Source: an uncultured Candidatus Saccharibacteria bacterium (lineage in GTDB: Bacteria > Patescibacteriota > Saccharimonadia > Saccharimonadales > Saccharimonadaceae). From it: a stretch of DNA of 33,709 nt. Within the stretch, counting starts at the first letter, position 1. Each line of letters starts with the position of its first letter. Where the stretch lies: NCBI GenBank assembly GCA_949480205.1, contig CASXXK010000010.1, positions 1 to 33,709 on the forward strand, written 5' to 3'. The position numbers were made by a program, and so were the translations under genes. The notes under the pieces are model-generated. The model was given only the letters and a program-made list of their open reading frames with translations. It did no database searches and had not been told where the DNA came from. Shown in pieces: positions 1 to 7,533 of the stretch.

Positions 1-50
1 ATCGTTATGTTGGTCGCCCCCTCCGCTGCCTTAGTACTGTATTAGACATG
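1..50 (+). repeat. Silent FISUMP 3' cassette C1 (partial, cut by window edge)
   Basis: Only the end of the cassette lies in the window. Positions 17-50 are the 34-base terminal block found in all six copies; it begins CCCCCTCCGCTGCC and ends GTATTAGACATG. The reading frame gives G-R-P-L-R-C-L-S-T-V-L-D-M, matching the C-terminus of the complete copies. Unlike four other copies it has no stop directly after ATG: the next codon is TGG and the frame runs on antisense to cysS to a TAG near 123. The cassette end is 9 bases from the cysS stop codon on the opposite strand. There is no gene start or promoter in the visible part. The repeat identity is seen directly; the silent-donor role is inferred. 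Confidence 0.8.
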
Positions 51-59
51 TGGAGATGG

Positions 60-1571
60 TCAATTAATATATTGCCAAAATTGTCCGTCTGGCGTGTCAA
101 GGACAGTGAGATTATATTTCTTTAGTTCATCACGCAGTTTATCGGATTCAGCAAAATCCTTTTTAGCACGAGCTATTGAACGTTCATTTAGCAACGGGAG
201 TATGAGTTTATCTGTGTTTCTTAAATTCTTTAAATAGATATTTTGATTCTTGATTAGATTATCACAAAAAGTGTTTATTGATTTATTATATGTATTCATG
301 ACTGTATTGATATTTTTTACGAATTTCTTCATATAAAGTGTGTTGTTTTTTTCTTGCCCTCCAAATAGTCCTAACCCAAATATGTTTTCAATAAATATCC
401 AAAAGAATATGTTTGTGGATTTCGCTCCATCAATTAGAGCAAAAACTTTAGCAGAATTTAAATCATCATTTAATCCTTCAAGTATTTCCGATACACTAAC
501 ACTATACTCTTCCGCCTGCGCATGAGTTTCCTGTTTTTCTTCTTGATAGCACCTTGCTACTCGGTTTCGCCAATTTAACCTACGTACGCGTGCGGCCTCA
601 AGACCTTCGATGCTAAAATCGCGTTCAGAACGATAATGCCCTTGCAAAACCCACATTTTAAAGTCAAGCGGTGAATAACCTTTCTCTTTGAGCTCAGAAA
701 GTGTATAGCTATTGCCAAGGCTTTTTGATAATTTTTGGCCTTCACTGGTCAGATGATTACAATGCAGCCAATATCTTGAGAGCTGCTTATCAAAGGCTGC
801 TTCACTTTGAGCGATTTCATTTGTATGGTGTACTGGTATGTGATCAACACCTCCAGTATGAATATCAATTGGCTCGCCTAATTCTGTGTGGATAATCGTA
901 GAGCATTCAAGATGCCAGCCAGGGTAGCCTGGGCGGCCAAGAAAATCCCAACGCATGTCGTGTTTCTCGCCAGATCGAATAAACTTCCAGAGGGCAAAAT
1001 CGGACGGATTACGTTTTTCGCTACTAAACTCTACTCGAGCACCAGCTTTTAGATTTTCTAGATTGAGCCGAGCAAAATCAGCATAATGTGAAAACTTGCT
1101 CGTATCATAATAGATTCCATCTTGTGTCTCATAGGCATAGCCTTTGTCAATCAAAGTCTGTACCAGCTTCAAATCCTGCGGAATATAATCCGTAGCTTTA
1201 GCAATCACATTTGGCGGGGTAAGATTTAGAGCTTTGTAATCTCGCAAAAATAAGCCAGCATAATATTCAGCAACTTCCCAAACGCTTTTGCCACTTTGGC
1301 GGGCGCCCTTTTCTAGCTTGTCTTCGCCTTCATCGCCGTCAGAAGTGAGGTGGCCAACGTCAGTCAGATTGAGCACGCGATACGGAGTATAGCCGTTCAA
1401 CTTCAATGTACGAATTAGCAAATCCCAATAGACATACGCGGCGAAATTACCGATATGTGGTGCGCTATAAACCGTCGGTCCACAAGTATAGATTGTAACT
1501 CGCTTTGGATCTTGTGGTTTGAACTCTTCGATTTTGCGCGTAAGCGTATTATAAAGTCTCATTTTACTCAT
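60..1571 (-). CDS. cysS: Cysteinyl-tRNA synthetase
   Basis: Charges tRNA-Cys with cysteine in the cytoplasm (class I synthetase). The 503-residue protein has the HIGH signature as HIGN at residues 39-42 and the KMSKS loop as KLSKS at 280-284. The zinc-ligand pattern of the family is intact (Cys30, Cys223, His248 and Glu252), so zinc use is retained here although lost in RpoC. The C-terminal quarter (about residue 370 onward, positions roughly 190-470) is markedly AT-rich and Asn/Lys/Phe-rich compared with the rest. ATG at 1569-1571 follows an AGGGG site that lies inside the end of the upstream hydrolase gene, whose stop is 2 bases away, so the two are probably co-transcribed. The stop is 9 bases from cassette C1, and I see no terminator between them. 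Confidence 0.97.
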   Translation of the reverse strand: MSKMRLYNTLTRKIEEFKPQDPKRVTIYTCGPTVYSAPHIGNFAAYVYWDLLIRTLKLNGYTPYRVLNLTDVGHLTSDGDEGEDKLEKGARQSGKSVWEVAEYYAGLFLRDYKALNLTPPNVIAKATDYIPQDLKLVQTLIDKGYAYETQDGIYYDTSKFSHYADFARLNLENLKAGARVEFSSEKRNPSDFALWKFIRSGEKHDMRWDFLGRPGYPGWHLECSTIIHTELGEPIDIHTGGVDHIPVHHTNEIAQSEAAFDKQLSRYWLHCNHLTSEGQKLSKSLGNSYTLSELKEKGYSPLDFKMWVLQGHYRSERDFSIEGLEAARVRRLNWRNRVARCYQEEKQETHAQAEEYSVSVSEILEGLNDDLNSAKVFALIDGAKSTNIFFWIFIENIFGLGLFGGQEKNNTLYMKKFVKNINTVMNTYNKSINTFCDNLIKNQNIYLKNLRNTDKLILPLLNERSIARAKKDFAESDKLRDELKKYNLTVLDTPDGQFWQYIN

Positions 1572-1573
1572 AT

Positions 1574-2428
1574 CTATAACCCCTTTTCTCTTATAATGCG
1601 TTTCAGCTCGATCAATAGCTTACTGCGTTTTTGTGCTGAAACATCATGATGGCCAATTACGCTCACAAAACGTACATTAGGGTTGGCAGTTGCGACCTTT
1701 TTAAGGTTGGAGCGCATTACAAGTGGATCAAAATGTCCATGAATAATGAGCGTCGGGATTCTTATTTTGCTATAAGTTTTGTAATTGCGTGGGTTAAGAA
1801 TGATATTATCCATAGAACGATCAAAAGCGGGAGTTTTAATATAGCGACTGCTAAAGCTACTAAATCGCTGTACAAAATTAGCCACTACCTCAATAGCTGG
1901 TTCATCTTTGGCGAGTTTATAGAGCGAACCGTAGGATTTGGTATAGACCTTATCTGGAAGCTTGGCAAGTTCTTCTGACATCAAAACGGGTGGTGATACC
2001 AAGATGAGTCCAGCAAGTTCAAAATCGGATTGAAAGTTAACGGCAAAATCTGCCGCAATTAGCGAACCCATGGAATGCCCCACTAGCACAATTGGACTAG
2101 TGATTTTGAGCTTCTTGAATGAATTCTCGAGTGCCTTTTCATAATCAAGATAATCATAATCTAGCCAACTTGATTGTAGAGATTTGCCGAAGCCTAGTAG
2201 ATCTAGCGCCACCAAACGCACGCCTTTCAGATCGGGATTAGCCGAAAATTGACGAATCGTAGTTCGCCAAGTATCTGATGTGGCAGAAATCCCATGCAAG
2301 AATATCACTGTTAGCCGAGGATTCTTGGCCTTATTGTCGATAGCGACTTTAAGCCGGATTGGACGCCGTAAAAAACGGTGCCAAACGCGCGTGCGCCAGT
2401 TATAAAATTTGCTCAGCGCACGAGGCAT
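1574..2428 (-). CDS. Alpha/beta-fold hydrolase
   Basis: A 284-residue alpha/beta hydrolase of unknown substrate. The catalytic triad is readable: Ser119 in the nucleophile elbow GHSMG (117-121), Asp234 in HGHFDPL, and His260 or His261 in VIGHHD. HG at 45-46 is the usual oxyanion-hole motif. The N-terminus is basic (several Arg and Trp in the first 25 residues) with no clear signal peptide. The start ATG overlaps the stop of the DHH gene as TAATG, so translation is probably coupled to it. The downstream gene is cysS. Serine esterase, lipase or C-C hydrolase activities are all possible; the sequence does not decide among them. Confidence 0.88.
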   Translation of the reverse strand: MPRALSKFYNWRTRVWHRFLRRPIRLKVAIDNKAKNPRLTVIFLHGISATSDTWRTTIRQFSANPDLKGVRLVALDLLGFGKSLQSSWLDYDYLDYEKALENSFKKLKITSPIVLVGHSMGSLIAADFAVNFQSDFELAGLILVSPPVLMSEELAKLPDKVYTKSYGSLYKLAKDEPAIEVVANFVQRFSSFSSRYIKTPAFDRSMDNIILNPRNYKTYSKIRIPTLIIHGHFDPLVMRSNLKKVATANPNVRFVSVIGHHDVSAQKRSKLLIELKRIIREKGL

Positions 2429-3432
2429 TAGGGTTGCTCCGTTTCGGCTTGCTCAATAGCAGCCTGTTCTAATAATTGCGGTAAAATCTTAATTACGTCA
2501 GCAACCACATCGGTATACTCAATATCGTAAGTTCGGAATCCAGCTGCAAATGGATGTCCGCCACCACCAAAATATCCAGCAATTTGGTCAGCAATTGGCT
2601 GGCTGGTACGAATTTTACCGGTAACTTTGCCATCTGGATAAGTTTTGACAGCAATCGCGACGATTACGCCTTCAACTAGGCGCATTTCTTCTAGGATTAG
2701 AACGTTAGGATTGTATTCGTCGGAATACTGTTGGATTTCTTCAAACGGAATATGAATTGTGGCAAGCTGGTTATCTAATGAGTATTCAATGCGTTTAATC
2801 AAATCGGCTTTATAATCCAAAATGCGCGGAGACTTTTTCATAAAATCTCGGCGACGCTCTTCTAGATCGGCAGGGCTAACACCAAGGTCGATTAATCCTG
2901 CCATAGTGCGCATCGTATCAGCAGTGACTGAGGCGCTCACGAGTCCAAGCGTGTCTGAAGAAATGCCCGCATAAATGGCCTCTGCTGCAGCTAGTGGTAT
3001 TGGCAATTTCTGGTCAATAGCAATTTTGTAAATTAGCTCAGTGCAGGCAGGTAAAGTCTCAATAATGGATTCATGCGGAAAATCCAAATCGTCTTCGGTC
3101 TCGTGGTGGTCTAAGACCAAAACTGGTTTACTATATAAAGAATTGCGAATTGCGGTGTCGTCAAGTAGTTTCGACAATAGCACACTTGCGGCCGTATCAA
3201 CAATAATGTAGCCGTCAGCCTTATAATCGAATTCATTTGTCACCCGCGACCAATCTGGAAAATAACGCAGATACTTGGGGATGTCAACTGGACAATAGAG
3301 ACTATTTTCAGTATCTTGCAATAGATAATCTAAGGCAATGGCTGAACCAAGAGAGTCGCCATCAGGGTTCTCTGCTTGGATAATACAAATGCGATTTTTG
3401 CCATTCAAAAAAGTCGTAAACTTGTCATACAT
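2428..3432 (-). CDS. nrnA: DHH/DHHA1 phosphoesterase, NrnA-like (oligoribonuclease / pAp phosphatase family)
   Basis: A two-domain DHH phosphoesterase of 334 residues. Motif I is NPDGDSLGS (22-30), motif II is around VDTAAS (78-83), motif III is the diagnostic DHH at 108-110, and the C-terminal DHHA1 domain carries GGGGHPFAAGF at about 289-299. Family members of this size degrade nano-RNAs or pApA and dephosphorylate pAp using Mn2+. I favour NrnA over RecJ because the protein is short and lacks the RecJ OB domain. ATG at 3430-3432 has no Shine-Dalgarno site, but TATAAT lies exactly six bases upstream (3439-3444), predicting a leaderless mRNA. It heads a transcription unit with the hydrolase (TAATG overlap) and probably cysS. 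Confidence 0.88.
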   Translation of the reverse strand: MYDKFTTFLNGKNRICIIQAENPDGDSLGSAIALDYLLQDTENSLYCPVDIPKYLRYFPDWSRVTNEFDYKADGYIIVDTAASVLLSKLLDDTAIRNSLYSKPVLVLDHHETEDDLDFPHESIIETLPACTELIYKIAIDQKLPIPLAAAEAIYAGISSDTLGLVSASVTADTMRTMAGLIDLGVSPADLEERRRDFMKKSPRILDYKADLIKRIEYSLDNQLATIHIPFEEIQQYSDEYNPNVLILEEMRLVEGVIVAIAVKTYPDGKVTGKIRTSQPIADQIAGYFGGGGHPFAAGFRTYDIEYTDVVADVIKILPQLLEQAAIEQAETEQP

Positions 3433-3438
3433 AATACC

Positions 3439-3444
3439 ATTATA
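3439..3444 (-). promoter_or_regulatory. -10 element of nrnA, leaderless spacing
   Basis: TATAAT on the minus strand, then GGTATT, then ATG. A six-base gap places the expected transcription start on the A of the start codon. A weak -35 candidate TTGTTT lies 17 bases upstream. Confidence 0.65.
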
Positions 3445-3453
3445 TCATCGTCC

Positions 3454-3558
3454 AGCGCAAGAAACAACTCACCTTTCGCTGGTGGCGCTCTCCTCATCTA
3501 AAGATTCGGACCCGCGCCAGCCTAATGATTAGGCTCAAGATAAGTTATTTCTTGCGCT
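3454..3558 (-). other. Structured inverted-repeat element at the 3' end of the PF06541 gene (candidate 3'-UTR RNA)
   Basis: AGCGCAAGAAA plus AACT at 3454-3469 pairs with AGTT plus TTTCTTGCGCT at 3543-3558: 15 of 16 positions are complementary. Three further hairpins sit inside: CACC/GGTG at 3471-3484, GCGC/GCGC at 3485-3517 with an inner ATC/GAT stem and facing GA bases, and AGCCTAAT/ATTAGGCT at 3519-3535. The outer stem includes the last codons and stop of the upstream gene. No U-run follows, so it is not a standard intrinsic terminator. It could be a small processed RNA, an mRNA-stabilising 3' end, or a small mobile palindromic element. The minus strand is preferred from the flanking gene direction. 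Confidence 0.5.
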
Positions 3559-4216
3559 TATTACTTGGTTGTTTATTTGGAAAAGCCTTTTCCAAACGAT
3601 TATTAAGTTTCTTCTTGACTTTTTTATTATTACTAGCGAGAACTTTTTGTGCGCGATGAGAAATTTCTTCTGTGGCGTCGGCTTGAGTAATGTCGGCCGT
3701 GATACGCACACCAAACATCAGCCATAATGACAAAGCAATATCGCAAATCAACCAAGCAAACAAAATTGCTGCCACTACCAGCAGAATCGGTGAGTATAGA
3801 CCATCAAACAGACCATAAAAGAACGGCGTAGTGACTTCAACGATAAGAATCCCGGCCAGACCAAAAGATAGGATTGAGCTCATACAAATACGACCGTTGA
3901 TATTGATGGCTTTTTCGGAATAGTCCCACCAACGCACGTGGAATAATTTTTCCATGATAAAGCTCGCACTGTATTCAAGCACGGCACCCCCGACCAAGGC
4001 AACACAGAAAATTGCTAGGGGATTTTCGGTTTGATTAAGCAAAAGCGAGATTGTGACTGCACCTGTACCGTATATCGGGCAAATTGGTCCAACTAAGAAA
4101 CCACGATTGATAAATTTTTTGTGGTTGATTAGACTAATGCAGACTTCCATTAACCATCCGGCAAAAGAGTAAAACATAAAGAGTAAAAACCAAATTGCAA
4201 CTTTTTCAAGCATCAT
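3545..4216 (-). CDS. Polytopic membrane protein, PF06541 (CmpB / putative ABC-transporter type IV) family
   Basis: A 223-residue integral membrane protein with about five hydrophobic segments in the first 170 residues and a Lys/Asn-rich, basic cytoplasmic tail that ends in KRKK. Recognisable family features are YSFAGWLMEV near residue 16-25 and NRGFLVGPICPIYGTGA near 37-53. The family is widespread in Firmicutes and CPR; the ABC-transporter label is historical and no substrate is established. Its start overlaps the rmuC 3' end by 11 bases, so it is translated from the rmuC mRNA. The 3' end takes part in the inverted-repeat element at 3454-3558. Confidence 0.8.
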   Translation of the reverse strand: MMLEKVAIWFLLFMFYSFAGWLMEVCISLINHKKFINRGFLVGPICPIYGTGAVTISLLLNQTENPLAIFCVALVGGAVLEYSASFIMEKLFHVRWWDYSEKAININGRICMSSILSFGLAGILIVEVTTPFFYGLFDGLYSPILLVVAAILFAWLICDIALSLWLMFGVRITADITQADATEEISHRAQKVLASNNKKVKKKLNNRLEKAFPNKQPSNKRKK

Positions 4217-5366
4217 CTACCTCAATTTTTCCAATTAAATTTGCGCTTTCATTCTCAGGTAAAGTTTCCACGTTTTTGAGTTTGCGTTCAATTTGACGTG
4301 AGGCGGTCTCGGCATCACTAATTTTGTTAGCAGTTTCTTGAAGCTTTTTCTTGGTAGCTGCAAGTAAATCCCCAAACTTGGAAAATTGAGACTTAACTGC
4401 GCCGAGAGTTTGCCAGACTTCAGCGGAACGCTTTTCAATTGCGACGCTTCGAAATCCCATAGTGAGGCCTGATAAAATCATTGGTAGCGTGGAGGGGGAG
4501 GCCAGTGCGACGTTATATTTTTGACGAATTTCATCCGAAAGACCAACGATGCGTAGGATTTCGGCATACAAGCTTTCGGTTGGCACAAACATTACGCCAA
4601 AGTCAGTTGTGGCTGGTGGGTCGAGATATTTGGTGGAAATTTTCTTTGCCTGCTCTTTAACGTCGGTAGCCAGAGCCTTACGAAACTGTTCAATTTCGGA
4701 TTTTTCACCATGATCATAAGCATCAATTAGGCGCGCGTAATTTTCGACTGGAAATTTGGAGTCGATTGGCAAGAACACTACCTCTTCTTCCCTACCCGGC
4801 ATTTTGATAGCAAACTCAACCCGGTCACTGCTGCCTGCTTTAGTAATGACATTTTCTTGATATTGATCGGGTGAAAGACAGTCAGAAATAATATTGCCGA
4901 GCTGAACTTCACCGTAAATTCCTCGGGTCTTGACACCCTCCATGACTTTCTTCAGGTCACCCACGCCATGCGCCAAATTACGCATCTCGCCTAGGCCTTG
5001 ATAAACTTGAGTAAGTTGCCCAGAGATAGCCTTAAAACTTTCGTTAAATCGTTGCTCGACGGATTTTTGAAGTTTCTCGTCGACAGTTTGGCGCATTTCT
5101 TCAAGTTTTTTGGAGTTATCGTCCTGGAGACTTTTGACACGATTGTCAACCGTGCGCTGAATGCCCTGTAAATTATCGGAAATCTCCTTGCGATTTTCAC
5201 GAAACTCACCTTCGATTTTTGGAGCAAGCTTGTCAAGCTCACCTTCAACTCGAATTAAGCGCTCTTCTAAGCGCGAGGTGTCGATTCGGGCTACTGGCTT
5301 ATGCACTAGCAAAAGTAGGAGCAAGACAATAATAACTACACCGAACATGACCAGAACGATATTCAT
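4206..5366 (-). CDS. rmuC: DNA recombination protein RmuC
   Basis: A 386-residue RmuC-family protein. It has an N-terminal membrane anchor (residues about 3-22, starting MNIVLVMFG), a coiled coil of charged heptads to about 120, and the conserved nuclease-like RmuC domain with TRGIYGEVQLGNII and FLPIDSKFPVENY. Family knowledge: E. coli RmuC limits rearrangements at short inverted repeats, which is of interest because repeat cassette C2 lies directly upstream on the same strand. I chose ATG 5364-5366 rather than an upstream in-frame ATG at 5382-5384 because the upstream one overlaps TATAAT at 5373-5378, exactly six bases before the chosen start (leaderless type). The end overlaps the next gene by 11 bases. 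Confidence 0.92.
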   Translation of the reverse strand: MNIVLVMFGVVIIVLLLLLLVHKPVARIDTSRLEERLIRVEGELDKLAPKIEGEFRENRKEISDNLQGIQRTVDNRVKSLQDDNSKKLEEMRQTVDEKLQKSVEQRFNESFKAISGQLTQVYQGLGEMRNLAHGVGDLKKVMEGVKTRGIYGEVQLGNIISDCLSPDQYQENVITKAGSSDRVEFAIKMPGREEEVVFLPIDSKFPVENYARLIDAYDHGEKSEIEQFRKALATDVKEQAKKISTKYLDPPATTDFGVMFVPTESLYAEILRIVGLSDEIRQKYNVALASPSTLPMILSGLTMGFRSVAIEKRSAEVWQTLGAVKSQFSKFGDLLAATKKKLQETANKISDAETASRQIERKLKNVETLPENESANLIGKIEVDDA

Positions 5367-5372
5367 AAGAGT

Positions 5373-5378
5373 ATTATA
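5373..5378 (-). promoter_or_regulatory. -10 element of rmuC, leaderless spacing
   Basis: Minus strand TGT-TATAAT, then ACTCTT, then ATG. The TGn extension makes this an extended -10. It starts 26 bases beyond the 3' edge of cassette C2. Confidence 0.65.
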
Positions 5379-5403
5379 ACACATTTCTGCGTATGATTGT
5401 CTA

Positions 5404-5619
5404 CATGTCTAATACAGTACTAAGGCAGCGGAGGGGGAAAGCATTATAACGATAAGTGGGCCCAGCTGATGGGTAAGCACCATTGTTATTAAGACTGAGA
5501 TGATAAGCCATAGTTGAGATATTTGGCGTATCGCTATCTGCTCGTGATGACCACCAATATCCAACCGAGCCAGGATTCCAGAGTGCGCCATTAATTGGAG
5601 GAAGAGTCCCGCTGCGCAC
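5404..5619 (-). repeat. Silent FISUMP 3' cassette C2
   Basis: A 216-base open cassette (72 codons, GTG to ATG) followed by TAG at 5401-5403. The 5' end is GTGCGCAGCGGG and the 3' end is the 34-base block at 5404-5437. The frame reads RSG, then a variable segment, a YWWSSRADSD core, AYHLSL, and the fixed FPLRCLSTVLDM. This matches the C-terminal half of FISUMP-type domains (WSS core, terminal RC). It lacks an N-terminal half, a Shine-Dalgarno site and a promoter, and an intrinsic terminator directly precedes it. It lies tandem with, and upstream of, rmuC. It is therefore more likely a stored 3' gene fragment than an expressed gene, although GTG could in principle start a 72-residue peptide. 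Confidence 0.85.
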
Positions 5620-5667
5620 AAAAAGAGGTGGCTGGCCTGCCTAATCCAAGGCTGGCTGCCACCTCAT
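5620..5667 (-). terminator. Intrinsic terminator of the CdiA-C-like gene
   Basis: On the minus strand GAGGTGGC pairs with GCCACCTC, with further GCC/GGC pairs inside, followed by TTTTT that runs into the first base of cassette C2. It should shield the cassette from read-through. Confidence 0.7.
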
Positions 5668-5680
5668 TACGGTGATTGTA

Positions 5681-6106
5681 TCAGATTTCTTTAGACAAAT
5701 CAAGTAGTTGATGTTGTTTACTGATTACCAGAAGGTGCCTAATATTTTTCGAGAGTCTTAATTGCCGCGACAGTTCATTGATGCATTTAGTCTGATGAAG
5801 TTTGGTACGACGTAAGTCTACAATTATGTTCGCAGACTGTTTTGAGGCGCGGCGTAATGTGTCTTGGATTGTATATTTCCCCTCACCTTTAGGGGATTTC
5901 ATTTCCCAGGCAATTCCTAACATTTTAATATCAGCTGTATGCTCGCGTTTATTCTTACTAAGTGGAATGAGTTCAACTTTGTATCCAAGATTTAGTAGAA
6001 AGTTTACCGTCTTCTGTTCGTGCGGCTGTAGAATTACGCCATTAGTGATGTATAGGCCTTGTTTATGCTTAACGCTACTGGACTTTTGGGGCATAGTTTT
6101 CTTCAT
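5681..6106 (-). CDS. CdiA C-terminal tRNase-like / PD-(D/E)XK-fold protein
   Basis: A 141-residue standalone protein resembling the CdiA-CT tRNA nuclease domain family (PF18451). The likely active-site pattern is Asp in HTADIKM followed by the E-x-K of WEMKSPKG, then a conserved TIQDTLRRASKQSANIIVDLR segment. The relatives I recall occur as toxin C-termini or as small orphan proteins in mobile elements of Gram-positive bacteria. There is no secretion signal and no adjacent immunity gene: the neighbours are cassettes C2 and C3. It could be a solitary housekeeping or phage-derived nuclease rather than a toxin. The start ATG is at 6104-6106 with only a weak AGG upstream. Confidence 0.65.
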   Translation of the reverse strand: MKKTMPQKSSSVKHKQGLYITNGVILQPHEQKTVNFLLNLGYKVELIPLSKNKREHTADIKMLGIAWEMKSPKGEGKYTIQDTLRRASKQSANIIVDLRRTKLHQTKCINELSRQLRLSKNIRHLLVISKQHQLLDLSKEI

Positions 6107-6195
6107 TGCTCAAGCCTAGCATAGTTTCTTCAAAATTACCAAGCACAAGCATGATAAAACTACAAAATTACATCATGAAACAGAGATAAATTTGA

Positions 6196-6226
6196 ATTGA
6201 ACTAGTAACGGCGTTACTAGTTCAAT
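6196..6226. repeat. 31-base perfect palindrome just upstream of cassette C3
   Basis: Arm ATTGAACTAGTAACG, one central G, then the exact reverse complement. It ends one base before the first base of cassette C3. There is no T-run, so it is not an intrinsic terminator. It could be a protein-binding site, a cruciform or an insertion scar. Confidence 0.8.
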
Positions 6227-6227
6227 C

Positions 6228-6434
6228 GTGCGCAGCGGATATATCCATCTGCCTAATATTGCTGGTACTTCTAGAAACGCTGGTATTGATGCTGATTATT
6301 GGTCGTCGCGGGGTGATGCCCCTATTTCCGCATATCACCTTTCTTTCAACGCTACAGGTGTCTACCCATCACATGGTCCAAACAACCGTTGGCATGGTTT
6401 CCCCCTCCGCTGCCTTAGTACTGTATTAGACATG
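6228..6434 (+). repeat. Silent FISUMP 3' cassette C3
   Basis: A 207-base cassette (69 codons, GTG to ATG) with the fixed start GTGCGCAGCGG and the fixed 34-base end at 6401-6434. The variable part reads YIHLPNIAG, then DYWSSRGDAP, AYHLSFN, VYPSHGPNNRWHG and the fixed FPLRCL tail. Its last 48 bases match cassette C5 base for base, so the two share a longer 3' tract than the rest. No stop follows ATG: the frame continues 20 codons into the antisense of the PPOX gene and stops at 6497. A 31-base palindrome abuts its 5' edge. It converges on the PPOX gene, whose stop is 33 bases away. Confidence 0.85.
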
Positions 6435-6467
6435 AAGAGAAAAAGAAAGGCAAATAGACTGTTTTTG

Positions 6468-6887
6468 CTATTCTACCTCGAAACTTTCACTTTTTAGGTC
6501 GCAATAATATCTGCCGCTCTTTGCCGTAAACTTTAATACGCAATAGTCTGGGTCAGTTCTACCACCTTTATAGAATAAAGTATCGCCCTTCCGCCAAAGT
6601 CTATTTTTTGTTGCTTGGTCAGTCAGAACTTCCATTTCGCCAATTAGCATTACGCCTTCATATTTAATTAGTCCTTTATGATAGAAATAAATGCTAGCAT
6701 TAGGGTTTTGAAGATATTGCTGAGTACGCATCGCAGAAGTATTGGTAGAAAAGTAAAACTCCCTTAAGCCGTTGTGGTGGCGTGGCTTCAACATTGCTTT
6801 AATATTAGGAAAGCCGTTTTCGTCTACCGAGCCAATAAAACTTACTTTGCGTTTATTTATGAATCTTTCTAGTCGTTTCAAGTTCAT
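6468..6887 (-). CDS. Pyridoxamine 5'-phosphate oxidase-like (PPOX, FMN-binding split-barrel) protein
   Basis: A 139-residue split-barrel flavin-binding protein of the general-stress-protein-26/PPOX type. The family pattern is visible as FIGSVDENGFPNIKAM near the N-terminus, FYFSTNTSAMRTQQ, and NASIYFYHKG. Such proteins bind FMN or F420 and often reduce small molecules; the substrate is unknown. A start at ATG 6885-6887 is preferred to TTG 6891-6893 because AGG lies upstream and TTG is rare here. It is the last gene of an operon of four, and it ends facing cassette C3. Confidence 0.85.
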   Translation of the reverse strand: MNLKRLERFINKRKVSFIGSVDENGFPNIKAMLKPRHHNGLREFYFSTNTSAMRTQQYLQNPNASIYFYHKGLIKYEGVMLIGEMEVLTDQATKNRLWRKGDTLFYKGGRTDPDYCVLKFTAKSGRYYCDLKSESFEVE

Positions 6888-6894
6888 GCTCAAC

Positions 6895-7530
6895 CTATAT
6901 CTTTTTAATTGGGTGACGAATGACGGTCTTTAATTTAGTAATATCGCACTTTCTTGGATCGCTGAGATAGATTTCGTGATGGTAACGTGGGTTCTTGATA
7001 TCTAATTCATAGCCACTCCTTGCCATAAACTCGTGCATTTTCGCAACCGTTGCTGGTTCATTGTCGTAACTTCCAATATGTAGACACTGGACGCATAGGT
7101 TTTCGTCATAAGTTATGAACTCTACCTTCGAGAAATCTTGTTTTTTCTTTTGAGCAGCTTCAGCTAACGCCCAGTCAAAATCAGCTTTCGTGACAAAGTC
7201 TGGCAAACGAATTACAGATATAAAATTAAGATCTTCTTTGCAAGAATAATCTATGCCATTATCATTGCCGCTCTGCCACCAAAAACCTTCCAGTGGCGGG
7301 ACGACAAAATCAAAATAGCCGTCAATTTTATGGTCACCCATTTTACTCATTTTAATCGTATAGGCAATACCGTAAAGTAAACCGATAGTATTCTTATATT
7401 CACTATTTTCATCGTTCGGGTCACCTTTGCCGCGCACGGCGATATAGTTCATTTTGGGGACCTCTATGATGCTTGGTTTGTCTTTTGGTAAATAGAACTC
7501 TTTGTATTCTTTTTTATAATCGAATGCCAT
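6895..7530 (-). CDS. GyrI-like small-molecule-binding domain protein
   Basis: A 211-residue single-domain protein of the GyrI-like family (PF06445, SAV2555-type). Characteristic stretches are YIAVRGKGDPND near residue 29, YGIAYTIKMSKM, and the C-terminal YHHEIYLSDPRKCDITKLKTVIR. Family members bind drugs or other hydrophobic ligands, or act as enzymes on them. It is the third gene of the Vat-like to PPOX operon, three bases after the preceding gene and about seven before the next start. The setting next to a Vat-like acetyltransferase suggests a role against xenobiotics, which is inference. Confidence 0.82.
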   Translation of the reverse strand: MAFDYKKEYKEFYLPKDKPSIIEVPKMNYIAVRGKGDPNDENSEYKNTIGLLYGIAYTIKMSKMGDHKIDGYFDFVVPPLEGFWWQSGNDNGIDYSCKEDLNFISVIRLPDFVTKADFDWALAEAAQKKKQDFSKVEFITYDENLCVQCLHIGSYDNEPATVAKMHEFMARSGYELDIKNPRYHHEIYLSDPRKCDITKLKTVIRHPIKKI

Positions 7531-7533
7531 ATA

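Noticed and set aside
5401-5619. Cassettes as ordinary expressed small genes starting at GTG
   Set aside because: No Shine-Dalgarno site or promoter at any copy, and the start codon is part of a repeated block that would be internal in a full-length FISUMP domain.
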